DNA from: Prorocentrum cordatum
Lineage: Eukaryota; Sar; Dinophyceae; Prorocentrales; Prorocentraceae
Assembly: GCA_963575745.1 (NCBI GenBank)
Contig: CAUYUJ010003918.1
Coordinates: forward strand, 1-64,000
DNA length: 64,000 bases
Direction: 5' to 3'
Below are positions 1 through 10,560 of the stretch, piece after piece. Below the pieces are notes generated by a model that had not been told where the DNA came from, did no database searches, and saw only the letters and a program-made list of their open reading frames with translations. Made by a program: the position numbers and the translations under genes. Every line of letters begins with the position of its first letter. The stretch's first letter is position 1.

Positions 1-24
1 GAGGAGGAGGAGGAGGAGGAGGAC
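1..24. repeat. (GGA)n microsatellite
   Basis: Perfect GGA/GAG trinucleotide run cut by the window edge. The following ~130 bp hold no recognisable gene. Confidence 0.9.
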
Positions 25-156
25 CAGAGTAGATCAAAGATGCGTAGGCGATGCTGCAATACGACCTCCCGTCCCGGGTCCCCTCGTCTCACATGCGCTC
101 CGTCAAGTCTTCTTCCTTTTGTCACTGCAGAGGGCGCATTCCTTGAAAGACCAGCA

Positions 157-328
157 CAGTTGGGCCTGCCGTTCTGGCAAGGGCCCCACTTCGAACACGA
201 GCTGACTCGCATCGCTCTGACTAGCACGGGGACGATTTTTCGACTACTTTTCAGTATTTTGGTGCATTTGTTGGGTATGTTTTATTTTTCGTCCAAAATC
301 CCCCTGTAGGGGGACATGCCCGACCTGA
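157..328. mobile_element. Family A inverted-repeat element, copy A1 (left end eroded)
   Basis: The right end carries the family A terminus (CCTGTAGGGGGACATGCCCGAC) preceded by the usual T-rich interior with ATTTTTCGTCCAAAAT. The left terminus near 157-185 (GTTGGGCCTGCC) is only loosely complementary, so the left boundary is a guess and no target duplication is visible. Confidence 0.55.
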
Positions 329-449
329 GCGTAGTCAGGAACGCAACACGGCGTCCATAGATTTCAGCGAGGCGTCCATCGATATCCTCCTTTTTGAAGG
401 GGGACTGCCTTCCCCATCCGTGTAAGTGTTGCACACGTGTGCCATAGTG

Positions 450-606
450 TTAAGTCGGGCCTGTCCCTCTACAGGGGGAATATTCCCAAATAGTCAAAGA
501 CAGTGGGGAATCTGCTATCAGTATTTTAGTTATTGGTAAAAATATGTTTGGGGTATTTTTTATTTTTCGTTCACAATCGGCCTGTAGGGGGACAGGCCCG
601 ACTTAA
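450..606. mobile_element. Family A inverted-repeat element, copy A2
   Basis: Starts TTAAGTCGGGCCTGTCCC and ends with the inverse GGGACAGGCCCGACTTAA; interior AT-rich (AATAGTCAAAG, ATTTTTCG). It is flanked by a perfect 8-bp direct repeat CCATAGTG at 442-449 and 607-614, the mark of transposition. No coding capacity (157 bp), so non-autonomous. Only 133 bp separate it from A3. Confidence 0.9.
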
Positions 607-739
607 CCATAGTGGTCATGCACTTCGAGGGAGCTTGGAGCGACGGCTCCATGGTCAAAGAGAGCCGCCATGGATCTGTGCAGCGCTGCGTGAATTGAGG
701 CTCTGCGTCCTCTTGTTCTTACGAAGTCTCAGTCGAGAG

Positions 740-904
740 TTAAGTCGGGCCGGTCCCCCTTCAGGAGGATTTTGGACGAAAAATAAGCAATAGTCAAACA
801 ATACCCCCAAATGGTCAACACAAATACTAAACAAACATCGTCCCATACTATTTTTTTTTGACTATTTTTGAATATTCCCCCTGCAGGGGGACAGGCCCGA
901 CTCA
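740..904. mobile_element. Family A inverted-repeat element, copy A3
   Basis: Starts TTAAGTCGGGCCGGTCCC, ends GGGACAGGCCCGACTCA. Target duplication AGTCGAGAG at 731-739 and 905-913 (9 bp, exact). The interior reads as the reverse orientation of A2, with GGACGAAAAAT and AATAGTCAAA blocks. Confidence 0.9.
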
Positions 905-944
905 AGTCGAGAGCTCAATCCTTGGACATAGCAGTGATCAGCAT

Positions 945-1340
945 TTCGAGCAAAACAAAACAGATGCCCACGGCGCTAGGGCGAGAGCCACACCTTGAAA
1001 AGGAGCTGCCCTCCATCCGCGAGGCGGTTTCAAGCTCTCATGCCGGCTGTGCGCAGCGCCAGGGCGAGAGCCGCCTTCCGAACACATGCGCGCCGCCCTC
1101 CACCTGTGACGCTGCCGCGAGCTCTCGAGGCGGATGTGCGCGGCGCCGGGGCGAGAGCCGCCTGCTTTTGCAGAGGAGCGGCCCTCCCGCGAAGCTGGTG
1201 CACACCTCGAGAGTGCGAGTGTGTTTTCGCGGCGCTTCGGCGAGAGCCACCGTCTTGGACACGAGCCGCCCCCCCCAGCTGTGCAGCTGCTGCCCGCAGG
1301 CCTTCGCGACGACCGTCCGCGGCGGCACGGCGGGCGCCAC
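945..1340. repeat. GAGAGCCAC tandem repeat, array 1
   Basis: Four to five diverged units of ~80-95 bp. Each has GGCGAGAGCCRC, then a CTTGAAAAGGAGC-like block, a GCCCTCCATCCGYGA block and a TGTGCGCGGCGC block. Related arrays lie at 1690-2062, 6870-7165 and 8155-8500. Open frames through it are a by-product of GC richness. Confidence 0.75.
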
Positions 1341-1364
1341 ACGTCGAACTCGCAGCCTCCTCCT

Positions 1365-1665
1365 CACTCCTCCTCCTCCTCCTCCTCCTCCTCCTCCTCC
1401 CTTACCCTCTCTTCTCTCCAACCTCCTCCCTCCTCCTCCTCCTTCTCCTCCTCACTCCTCCTCCCCCTCCTCCTCCTCACTCCTGCCTCCTCCCTCATCC
1501 TTCTCCTCCTCACTCCTCCTCCTCCTCCTCCTCCTCCTCCTCCTCCTCCTCCTCACTCCTCCTTCCTCCGCCTCCTCGCACCCTCCTCCTCATCCTCCTC
1601 TTCCTCCTCTCCTCTCCTCTCCTCCTCCTCCTCCCCTCCTCCTCCTCCCCCTCCCCCTCCGCCCG
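1365..1665. repeat. (CCT)n microsatellite, interrupted
   Basis: About 300 bp of CCT/CTC repeats with small CAC and CCC interruptions. Proline-, serine- and leucine-rich or glutamate/arginine-rich frames across it are low complexity and not taken as genes. Confidence 0.95.
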
Positions 1666-1689
1666 GGAAGCCGGCCCAAGCTCTGCAGC

Positions 1690-2062
1690 AGACGGTGCGC
1701 GGCGCCGGTGAGACAAAACCACGGTTTTGTAGACAGCCCGCCCTCCATCCGTGAGGACGACCTGGACGCGCCGATACGGCGAGAGCCACCTTTAGGGGGC
1801 CAGATGCGAACCCTACCCCTACCCCCCACGATTTCTGAGGGGGAGGGTGGGTTTCACTTCGCTCGGGAGCTTCAGGTCGAAGTGGACCCCACCCTCCCCC
1901 TCAGAAATCGTGGGGGGTAGGGGTAGGGTTGCCTGTGGCCCCCTAAGTGAGACAACCACGTTTTGTAGACAGCCTGCCCTCCATATCCGTGAAGACGGCC
2001 TGGCGCGCCGAGACTTGCGAGATCGAGAGCCACCTTTGAGAGCGGTTCCCCTCGCCGCGAAA
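1690..2062. repeat. GAGAGCCAC tandem repeat, array 2, split by an M element
   Basis: Two ~90-bp units (starting GTGAGACAAAACCACG and GTGAGACAACCACG) share TTTTGTAGACAGCC, CGCCCTCCATCCGTGA-like and GCGAGAGCCACCTTT blocks. An inverted-repeat element (1795-1943) sits between them, so the array predates the insertion. Confidence 0.75.
1795..1943. mobile_element. Family M palindromic MITE, copy 1
   Basis: 149-bp near-perfect inverted repeat: arms of ~67 bp begin AGGGGGCCA and contain ACCCCCCACGATTTCTGAGG, then GGGAGGGTGGG; the loop is short. It is bounded by TA dinucleotides (1793-1794, 1944-1945), as in TA-targeting Tc1/mariner-type MITEs. A second copy of the same length is at 17304-17452. Confidence 0.9.
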
Positions 2063-2289
2063 CGTTGTTGCAGTGCCAAGCTTTTTTACATCTTTTTTTT
2101 CTTTTTTATTCCATCTGTTTTTTGTCTCTTTTTCTCTTTTTCTTTTTCCAGGACTTATATTATTTTACATTTTTTTGTCTTTTTTGACTTTTCTCCAGGA
2201 GCATACATGGCGCGGGAGTCCCAGGCCACATGCTGGACGCGCCGTATCGGCACGCCTTGGGGTGCGACAGGGATGAGTTGTGCGTAAGG

Positions 2290-2448
2290 AGCACGGGTGG
2301 AGGATGGTAGAGAGGAGGTGGAGGATGGTGATGATGGTGCTGATGCTGCTAATGCTAGTGGTAACCATGGTGATGCTGACGATGACGATAGCGATGACGA
2401 TGATGATGCTGATGCTGCTGCTGCTGCTGATGATGATGGGGGTGATAA

Positions 2449-2521
<73 letters not shown>

Positions 2522-4134
2522 AACGATGGGTGGTGATGATGGGACGATGATGATGCTGATGCTGGTACTAAGGCGGGTGCTTCTGACTGCACTGAGGATG
2601 ATGATGGTTATGATGAGTAGGATGATGCTGAGGCTGATGCCGGTAATGACCATGACGTTTTTGCTAGTTGTGGGGATGATGAGGATGTGGAAGGGTTGTA
2701 ACGACGATGTTGTTCATCTGGATTATGAGGAGAGCAGGGTGAGGAGGGTGAGGATGAGGAGTGATGATGATACTGAGAAATACTAAATGAGGGCGAGCGG
2801 GAAGACTGGGAGGAGGAGGATGCTGAGGAGGAGGAGGAAGGATGAGAGCTGGTGACGGTGACGGTGACGACGACGACAACGGCGATGACGATTACGATGA
2901 CGGAGACAACAACGACGACGATGATGCTGCTGATGATGATGACGATGATGATGGTGATGATGATGACGATGCCGATGCTGATGCTGATGATGATGATGAT
3001 GACGCTGACGCTGACGATGATGATGATGATGATGATGATGATGCTGATGACAATGATGCTGATGCCGAGGATTATGCGTAGGATGGTGCTGAGGATGATG
3101 ATGCTGATGATGATGCTGATGATGTTGCTGCTGATGATGCTGCCGATGCTTATGCTGATGCTGATGATGATGCTGAGGATGATGGTGGTGATGATGATGA
3201 TGATGATGCAAATGATGCTGATGATGCTGATGATGATGCTAATGATGATGCTGCTGATGATGAGGTCGATGCTTATGATGTGGATGCTGATGATGATGCT
3301 GATGATGATGATGGTGATGCTGACCATGATGCAAATGATTGTGATGATGCTGATGATGACGTCGATGATGATGCTGATGATGATACTGATGAGTTGTGGT
3401 GATGAGGATGATGAGGATGATGCTGTTGATCTTCATGATGGGCGAGGAGGCAGAACATGATGAGGAGGATGCGGAGAAGGAGGAGCGTGATGAGGAAGGC
3501 CACGGCGATGACGATGATGGTTATTGTATTGATGACGATGATGATAGCGATGCTGATGCTGATGCTGGTGAGGATGATGATGGGGGTGGTGTTGAGCATG
3601 ATGATGCTGCTGATGAGGATGATGATGATGACGCTTATGCTTATGCTGATGCTGATGATGATGATGCTGATGCTGATGCGGAAGAGGATGATGACGAGGA
3701 TGATGATGCTGATGCTGCGTAAGATGATGACGCGATGGTGATTCTGACAATACTGGTGATGATTATGATGATGAGGATGCCGATGTTGATGATGCTTCTG
3801 ATGAGCATGACGATGATGATGACGATGACGATGATGACGATGCTGATGCGGGTTTTGCTCAGGATGATGCTGATAAGTTTGATTAGGCCGATGATGTTCA
3901 TGCTTACCATGATTCTGTGGATGATGGTGAAGAAGTTGTGGACGATGCTGCTGCTGCTGATGATGATGGGTATGTTGATGTTGCTGATCATGATGATGAG
4001 GATGCTGATGATGCTAATGATGGTAAAGGTGATGATGCTGAGGATGATGATGCTGCTGATTCTGGCAATGATGACGGTTCTGAGGATGCGTATGATAATA
4101 ATAATAATAATAATGATGATGCTGATGATGATGC

Positions 4135-4166
<32 letters not shown>

Positions 4167-5213
4167 ATGATGATGCTGGGCGAGGAGGAAAAGAGGAGGA
4201 CAACGAGGAGGGAGAGGAGGAGGGTAGGAGGGTCTGGATGAGGACAATGACGACGATGACCATGCCGATGATGATGCTGATGATGGTGATGATGCTGGTG
4301 ATGATGACGATGCTGATGATGACGATGATGCTGGTGGTGATGATGGTGTTGGTTGTGGTGTCGATGATGATGCTGATAATGACAGTGATAATGATGCTGC
4401 TGCTGATGATGATGATGATTATGATGAGTATGCTGATGATGAATGTGATAACGATGATGATGCTGAGGCTGAGGATGCCGTTGATCAGGGTGATGACGAC
4501 GACGAGGAGGCTGATGAGTATCATGATGAGGATGACGAGGATGATGATGATGAGGATGATAAGTATGAGGATGACGAGGATGATGATGAGGATGACGATG
4601 TTGGTGCTGCCGACAACGATTACGACGACGATGATGATGCTGATGACGATGATAATGGTGATAACGATGATGATGAATCTGATGATGACGATCATGACGA
4701 TGCTGTTGAGTATGGTGATGCTGATGATGAGGATGATGATGAGGTTGATGATGACGAGGATGAGGATGATAATGATGAGGACGACGAGGATGATGACGAG
4801 GATCAATATGATGATGATGCTACTGATAACGATTACGACGACGATGATGATACTGATTCTGATGATGATGATAAGGATGATGATGCTGACGTCGATAAGG
4901 ACGGTGTTGATGAGTATGATGATGGGGATGAAGAGGATGATGGTGATCATGAGGACGAGGATGATGATGATGATGATGATGAGGATGACGAGGATGATGA
5001 TGCGGATGAGGATGATGATGCTGCTGATAACGATTACGACGGCGATGATGATGATACTGATGATGATGATACTGATGATCATGATGACGATGATGATGAT
5101 GCTGATGATGCTGATGATGATGATGATGACGATGATAATGATGATGATGATGATGATGATGATGATGCTGATGCCGATGATGAGGATGATGATGCTGATG
5201 ATGATGATGATGC

Positions 5214-5248
<35 letters not shown>

Positions 5249-5258
5249 CTGCTGCTGA

Positions 5259-5292
<34 letters not shown>

Positions 5293-5305
5293 GGTGGTGA
5301 TGATT

Positions 5306-5372
<67 letters not shown>

Positions 5373-5500
5373 GTATGATGATGATGATGATGATGATGAG
5401 ATGATGATGATGAGGAGGAGAGGATGAGGAGGAGGAGGAGAAGGAGGAGGAGGAGGAGGAGGAGGAGGATGAGGATAACGAGGACTATGAGGATGGGTAT
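2290..5500. repeat. 3.2-kb GAT/GCT trinucleotide microsatellite
   Basis: Almost pure GATGATGCT-type repeats with GAC, GAG, GGT, AAT and GCC variants, ending in GGA repeats near 5410-5470. All six frames are open for long stretches (Asp/Ala, Met/Leu, His/Gln, Ile/Ser), as a trinucleotide repeat must be. No promoter-, exon- or domain-like signal was found. Confidence 0.95.
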
Positions 5501-5587
5501 GATGATGCTACTGTTGCTGCTGCTGCTGCTGCTGCGGCTCCCCAGCCCCCGCTGACGATTTGCGCTGGTCGCCCCCTGGCGGCGCCA

Positions 5588-5812
5588 GAGGGAGGCCCAG
5601 CGCAGATCCAAGGCAATCCGCGCGGGACCTCCGAAACTGTATGTTCATGTGGAGGAGGAGGAGGAGGAGGAGGAGGAGGAGGAGGAGGAGGAGGAGGAGG
5701 AGGAGGAGGAGGAGGACGAGGAGGATACTGCCGGCCTCCCCGATCGCCCCCCCTCGTCGGGCCCTGCAGTCCGCGCGGGACCCCCGAAGCTGTGTGTTCA
5801 AGCCCTTGAATC
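5588..5812. repeat. Two right halves of family D flanking a (GGA)n tract
   Basis: GGCCCAGCGCAGATCCAAGG then ATCCGCGCGGGACCTCCGAA (5588-5650) recurs in shortened form at 5759-5812 (GTCCGCGCGGGACCCCCGAA). Between them is ~75 bp of GGA. The same terminus occurs near 39338-39500, 52796-52955 and 60975-61130. Confidence 0.65.
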
Positions 5813-6475
5813 TTGCTCCAGTTCCTCCCTCCATCCTGACCTCAGCGTGTCGCGCCCGGCGGCTCTGCTCCGCCGCGCCTCGGCGGGACGCGCTATCCGC
5901 GTCCCAGTTCCCAGGCGTCAGCTTCCCGAGCCTTTCCCGGCCTCCCACCCCGCGGAGAGGAGCGACGCACGACCCACTCGCAGGGCCTGGTGTGTCGCCA
6001 GGGCCGCCGCTGCGACACGCTGAGCAAAAGTTCCTGCCCCTGCTTCGACTCGTCCCGTGCTCCCCCCCTCGGGGGCGGAAAAGAGGGGGGTGATGACTAG
6101 GGGGGGGGGTGGATATCATGGCGGGGGTCATGATATTTCCCAGATTTCATGGCATCTCTTCTTATTTCATTACGTCCCTGGCCCCCCCGCTGGGCCGCGC
6201 ACATGCCGCCGGTCATGATTTGCACCCCCCCCTCTTGGACACCCCCCTCTTGGCCGCTCCCGACCCCCTTCGTCGGCGAGATGTGTGCCATCTCCTACGA
6301 GATTGCGCGGCTGCACTTCGACTATCGGCCCCTCCTCTTCGACCTCGTCCTCCGCAGGGTGCCCGCCGCGCCCCCCGGGCTCTCCCCACGCGAGGGGCAC
6401 GCTGCGCATCGCCGCGGCCCCCGAGGGGTGCAGTGCAGGAGGACGATCTGGGGAAAAGCAGGAAGCGGCGGATGC
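5813..6475. other. GC-rich DNA without a recognisable gene
   Basis: Mixed-composition sequence. Open frames on both strands lack domains or exon signals. Nothing further is supported. Confidence 0.5.
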
Positions 6476-6524
6476 GGAGGGGGAGGCGGAGATGGAGGAG
6501 GAGGAGGAGGAGGAGGAGGAGGAG

Positions 6525-6905
6525 GACGACCAGTGTAAACCCAAGAGCCATCAACGATGTCGGAATAAACCCTCCCTCCAAGCTCCCTCTTCATAGGTCC
6601 CTGTCACGGTTCCTTTCCATTGAAGGAACTGCCTCGTTGGAAGACAACCGTTTGAAGACCCTGAAGCATGCATAAACATTGTTATGGGGATTCCAAAGCC
6701 ACGGATCAACCTGACAGTTGTCTCTTCACGATTCTGAACCGCACCAGAACGCCATTCCTCGGACTTCAACGCCGCGAGTCAACGTAATTGTTGCGCCCCG
6801 ACAGTTCGTCATCGTGCCAGAACACCGTTTCTGGGATGGCAACCATGTAAATCCTTTGAACTGTTGCAGCAATGTGCGCGGCGCTAAGGCGAGAACCACA
6901 TTCTG
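6525..6905. repeat. 380-bp direct duplication, copy 1
   Basis: Matches 7815-8185 along its length with scattered substitutions. Shared blocks include CCAGTGTAAACCCAAGA, CCTCCAAGYTCCCTC, TTGGAAGRCARYCGTTTGAAG, CGCCATTCCTCGGA, GCGCCCCGACRGTTCG and CATCGTGCCAGAACACC. Each copy is preceded by a GGA or GAT microsatellite and followed by a GAGAGCCAC array. Confidence 0.8.
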
Positions 6906-7165
6906 AAAAGGAACCACCCTCCTTCCGTGATGCCTTCGCACAATTTTGATACGGATGTGCGCGCCTTTAGGCGAGAGCCACATTTTGAAAACGACTCGCC
7001 CTCAATCCGTGAAACCCTTGCACATTTTTAGAACGAATGTGCGCGGCGCTCTGTCGCCCTCAATCCGTGAAGCTCTTGCACATTTGTAGAAAGAATGTGC
7101 GCGACGTTAAGATGAGAGCCACATGTTGAAAACGACCTGCCCTCCATCTGTGAAGCTGTGGCCAA
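6870..7165. repeat. GAGAGCCAC tandem repeat, array 3
   Basis: The clearest array: about four units with ~84-bp period. Consensus blocks in order are GGCGAGAGCCACATTTTGAA, CCCTCAATCCGTGAARC, TTGCACATTTNTAGAACGAA and TGTGCGCGGCGCTAAG. One unit lacks the first block. Confidence 0.8.
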
Positions 7166-7264
7166 CTCATACATGGTGAGGAAGTCTCATGCGAAACGCC
7201 CGGCCCGCTATAAAAACTGGCCTCGGGGTGCGGCAGAGAGAGGTCATGCAGAAGGAAAAGGAAT

Positions 7265-7425
7265 GAAGGAAAAGGAGGAGGAGGGAGGAGGAGGGAGGAG
7301 GAGGAGGAGGAGCAGGAAAAGGAGGAGGAGGAGGAGGGGGAGGAGGAGGAGGATGAGGGGGAGGAATAGGAATAGGAATAGGAGTAGGAATAGGAATAGG
7401 AATAGGAATAGGAATATTCGCGGGC
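7265..7425. repeat. (GGA)n and (GGAATA)n microsatellites
   Basis: GGA-rich tract to ~7360, then about ten copies of the hexamer AGGAAT/AGGAGT. No gene. Confidence 0.9.
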
Positions 7426-7450
7426 AAATAGCGGTATAACAAACTTTTAT

Positions 7451-7559
7451 GCCGTCGGGGACGCCTGTCTCCCCGGGTGGTTGCAAACATTCTACCCCTA
7501 CGATGCCACGTAGGGGTATAATTTTTGCAACCGCCCAGGGGGCAGGCGTTCCCGACGGC
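7451..7559. repeat. 109-bp foldback element
   Basis: Arms begin GCCGTCGGGGACGCCTG and end CAGGCGTTCCCGACGGC. Inside, GGTTGCAAACATT pairs with the complement of AATTTTTGCAACC, and CCCCTACG with CGTAGGGG around a tiny loop. No flanking duplication was found. A GGA tract follows immediately. Confidence 0.8.
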
Positions 7560-7699
7560 GGAAGAGGAGGAGGAGGAGGAGGAGGAGGAGGCATGCGACT
7601 GCCGCTGATCTTGCGGCCGTCGGCGGAGGAGAGGGAGGGGGCACGGGACCAGGAAGGGACGGATGGGAGGATTTTGGGGGTAGGAATGGGGGTAGCAGG

Positions 7700-7818
7700 A
7701 GAAGAATTGCGATGATAGTGCTGCTGATGATGCTGCTGCTGATGATGATGATCGTGATGATTCGATGCTGCTGATGATGCTGCTGATGATGGTGATGATG
7801 ATGATGATGATGAGGAGG
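7700..7818. repeat. GATGCT microsatellite
   Basis: Short relative of the 2.3-5.5 kb array, with GATGATGCTGCT units, ending in GAGGAGGAA just before duplication copy 2. Confidence 0.85.
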
Positions 7819-8185
7819 AGGAAGAGCACCAGTGCAAACCCAAGACGCATCAGCCATATTGCAGTAAACCATTCCTCCAAGTTCCCTCCTCGTAGGCCCC
7901 TTACATGGTTCATGTTCGCGGAGGAAAAGCCCTGTTGGAAGGCAGTCGTTTGAAGATCCTGATCTGTGCCAGAGCACCATTCCTGGGACTTCGACGCTGC
8001 TTTTGCCTCTTCACGACCTTGAACCGTGCCAGGACGCCATTCCTCGGATTGCAACGCCGCGAATCAGCGTATTTGGTGCGCCCCGACGGTTCGACATCGT
8101 GCCAGAACACCACGTCTGGGATGGCAACCCTGAGAATCCCTGGACCTGTTGCCGCAGCGTGCGCGGCGCCGGGGCGAGCGCCGCG
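7815..8185. repeat. 380-bp direct duplication, copy 2
   Basis: Partner of 6525-6905, about 1.29 kb apart and in the same orientation. Divergence is substantial (many substitutions), so the duplication is not recent. Confidence 0.8.
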
Positions 8186-8500
8186 TGCTGCAGAGGCGCC
8201 GCCCTCCACCCGGGAGGCCGCCCTCGCACCATTTGCGGGGCGAAGCTGCGCGGCGAAGGCGAGGCGAACACCTCTCGAGAGCGGGAGGAGGAGGAGGAGG
8301 AGGAGGAGGAGGAGGCGGAGGAGGAGGAGGAGGAGGAGGAGGAGGAGGAGGAGGAGGCGGAGGAGGGCCGCCCTCCGTCCGCGAGGCGCTGCTGCAAAAG
8401 TTTCTGCGGCGGGTGCGCACGCGCGGCGCCCCGGCGAGAGCCACACTTCTCGGAGACCACCCGCGCGCTCTCTGCCCGCGAAGCTGCTGCACACTCTCAC
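8155..8500. repeat. GAGAGCCAC tandem repeat, array 4, with (GGA)n insert
   Basis: Units with GCGCGGCGCCGGGGCGAG, CCGCCCTCCACCCGGGAG and CGGCGAGAGCCACACTTCT. A GGA microsatellite at 8285-8370 lies inside. It follows duplication copy 2 exactly as array 3 follows copy 1. Confidence 0.7.
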
Positions 8501-8582
8501 CTCGGGGGTCACAATTCTGGTGGGGAGGTCACGGGCGAAGCGCCTTTGCCCGCCCTGCCGGCACGTCTCGGGGTGTGTGGCA

Positions 8583-8740
8583 TGGAGGAGGGAGGGAGGA
8601 GGCTGGGAGGAGGAGGGAGGAGGGAGGAGGGAGGGAGGGAGGGAGGCGGGAGGGAGGAGGGAGGGAGGGAGGAAGGGAGGAGGGAGGGAGGAGGGAGGGA
8701 GGGAGGAGGGAGGGAGGGAGGGGGAGGGATGGAGGGAGGA
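8583..8740. repeat. (GGGA)n / (GGA)n tract
   Basis: Purine-only GGGAGGGA and GGAGGGA repeats, about 155 bp. Confidence 0.95.
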
Positions 8741-9350
8741 GTAGGAAGGCCTTCAGCGGGCACCGAGCCCCTCATGGAACCCTGCTCCGGGATGCGCCAG
8801 CGACGTCTGCCAGGTCTGCGGTTATGATGTTCCAAGCTACTTTAGCCTTGGTCACCAGACAGAATTGCGAGCACCAGAAAAAGTGCCGAAGATCTGGGGT
8901 TTTCACGTGTCGGGCCCTGGGAGGCACTCTTCGGCTTCGAGACTCTTTCGACGCTTTTCCGGGTGCTCAACATTATTTCAGGGATGCGGTCCCTGAGTAC
9001 GCTGGGAGCAACATAACCTTTCGGGCTTGACGACTTTCCTCCAATCGCCTCGCGGGGTTCAGGTCCGAAACATCGAGGTGCATTCATGTAAATCAAGGTA
9101 TATAGGAATTGATCGAGGCAAATTCAGAGATCCCCAGGGCAATCTGGGTGTATCGTGGAAGCTCCAGCGCGAGTCGAGGGACAGCAGCAGCTGTTAGGCC
9201 CTCGAACGTTGCCTGGCCAGTGTGGTCTTGGCGGGGGGGGTGCCGCGCGGGGCGGGACCCTCGCGGCCCGAGGAGGCGGAACGAGGAGAGAGAGAGAGAG
9301 AGAGGTGAGGGGGCCAGAGGACAACGTAGAAGAACCAGCAGAAGGATAAT
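8741..9350. other. Non-repetitive DNA without a recognisable gene
   Basis: Mixed sequence, including a short GA run near 9287-9303. No domain-bearing frame or clear splice structure was seen. Confidence 0.45.
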
Positions 9351-9351
9351 A

Positions 9352-9561
9352 CGGAGGAGGAGGAGGAGGAGGAGGAGGAGGAGGAGGAGGAGGAGGAGGA
9401 GGAGGAGGAGGAGGAGGAGGAGGCGGAGGAGGCCAGTTTCGCCGATGTCTGCGAGCCCGGGAGCACGCACAGCAGGCATGACCCTGACAGATGCCCTCTA
9501 CAAGCTGCGTTGGATTGACAGCGCGGTTGTTGTCGTCGTCGTCGTCGTCGTCGTCGTCGAG

Positions 9562-9614
<53 letters not shown>

Positions 9615-9616
9615 TG
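9352..9616. repeat. (GGA)n then (GTC)n microsatellites
   Basis: GGA repeat 9352-9435; GTC/CGT repeat 9530-9616, separated by ~95 bp of mixed sequence. Confidence 0.95.
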
Positions 9617-10560
9617 TGGTCGTCGCCCTTGCCCTGTACAGGTGCTCTGCCTGTCCATGCTGGGGCAGACGGAGCAGGCGGCGCTCACAGCCTCCGTTCT
9701 CGTCACCGCTTCAATGCCCTTGTCGTTGTGCTTCCACTTGCACATACTCTGTCAGTTAATCATTTTCCAGTCTGTCTTGCTCTTCTTCGTATTCGAGTCT
9801 CTCTCGCTCCCTCTCCCCGTCTCTTTGCTTATCTTCTCTTTTCTCGTCTTCTCCTCTCTTCCCTTCGCTTTTCTTATCGAGGACGCCGGCGGCGCATCAC
9901 TGGCCGCTCCCTGGGAGTTTGCCGAAGTGGTGCGCAGCATCGGATGTCGTGACGCGGCGCGTATGCCAGCTATCAAATGGCCCTCGGCCCATCCCGACAC
10001 CGTGCTTGGGTTTTGGGTCGGAGTCCTCATGGACGCTTCTTGGGGCCTCTCGAGAGGACTCTCGGGGGCCTCTGCGGGGGAGTTTAGAGCCTCTTCGGAG
10101 CCTGGGGTTCTCTTGGGGGCACTCGGGGGCCTCCTGGGGGCCTCTTAGAGCTTCCTGGGGGCCTCTTGGGACCGAAAGCTCGAAATGTTCATTGCAGACT
10201 CAGGTATTGTTGAAGTCCGTATTGTTATTCTCGAGTTCCCTTTCGTGCCATGTATTGGAGCAGCTATTCGGGGCTGCTTGAGGCTACGTTGGGCAACATC
10301 GCGTGGCTTTTGCTGCCCTCTTGGGATGTCTCTTGGAAGCCTGTTGGGGCGGCTTGGCAGCCACTTGGAGCCCTCTTTCGCACTCGCGTGGCTGAAAGCT
10401 CAAATCTTGAGTTCGTGGTCCCGCTTTGGGCCTCTCTTGGTGCCATCTTCAGGAGTTCTTGGGCCGTCTTGGGTGCCTCCTGAGTTGTCCTGGTGCCCTC
10501 TGGGGCCGTCTTGGGGATCTCCTGGAGGCTTCTTGGGCCGTCTTGGGGCGGTCTTGGCCT
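9617..10560. repeat. Degenerate GGGGGCCTCTTGGG-type repeats after unique DNA
   Basis: 9617-10019 is unique and shows no gene. From 10020 the motif GGGGGCCTCTTGGG and its variants recur every 20-40 bp, running into the 42-bp minisatellite. Confidence 0.55.

Noticed and set aside
2280-5404. Long Asp-, Met-, His- or Ile-rich frames (up to ~495 codons)
   Set aside because: They are unavoidable in a GAT/GCT trinucleotide array and occur in all six frames.
7158-7439. Arg/Asn-rich frame
   Set aside because: Created by GGA and GGAATA microsatellites.
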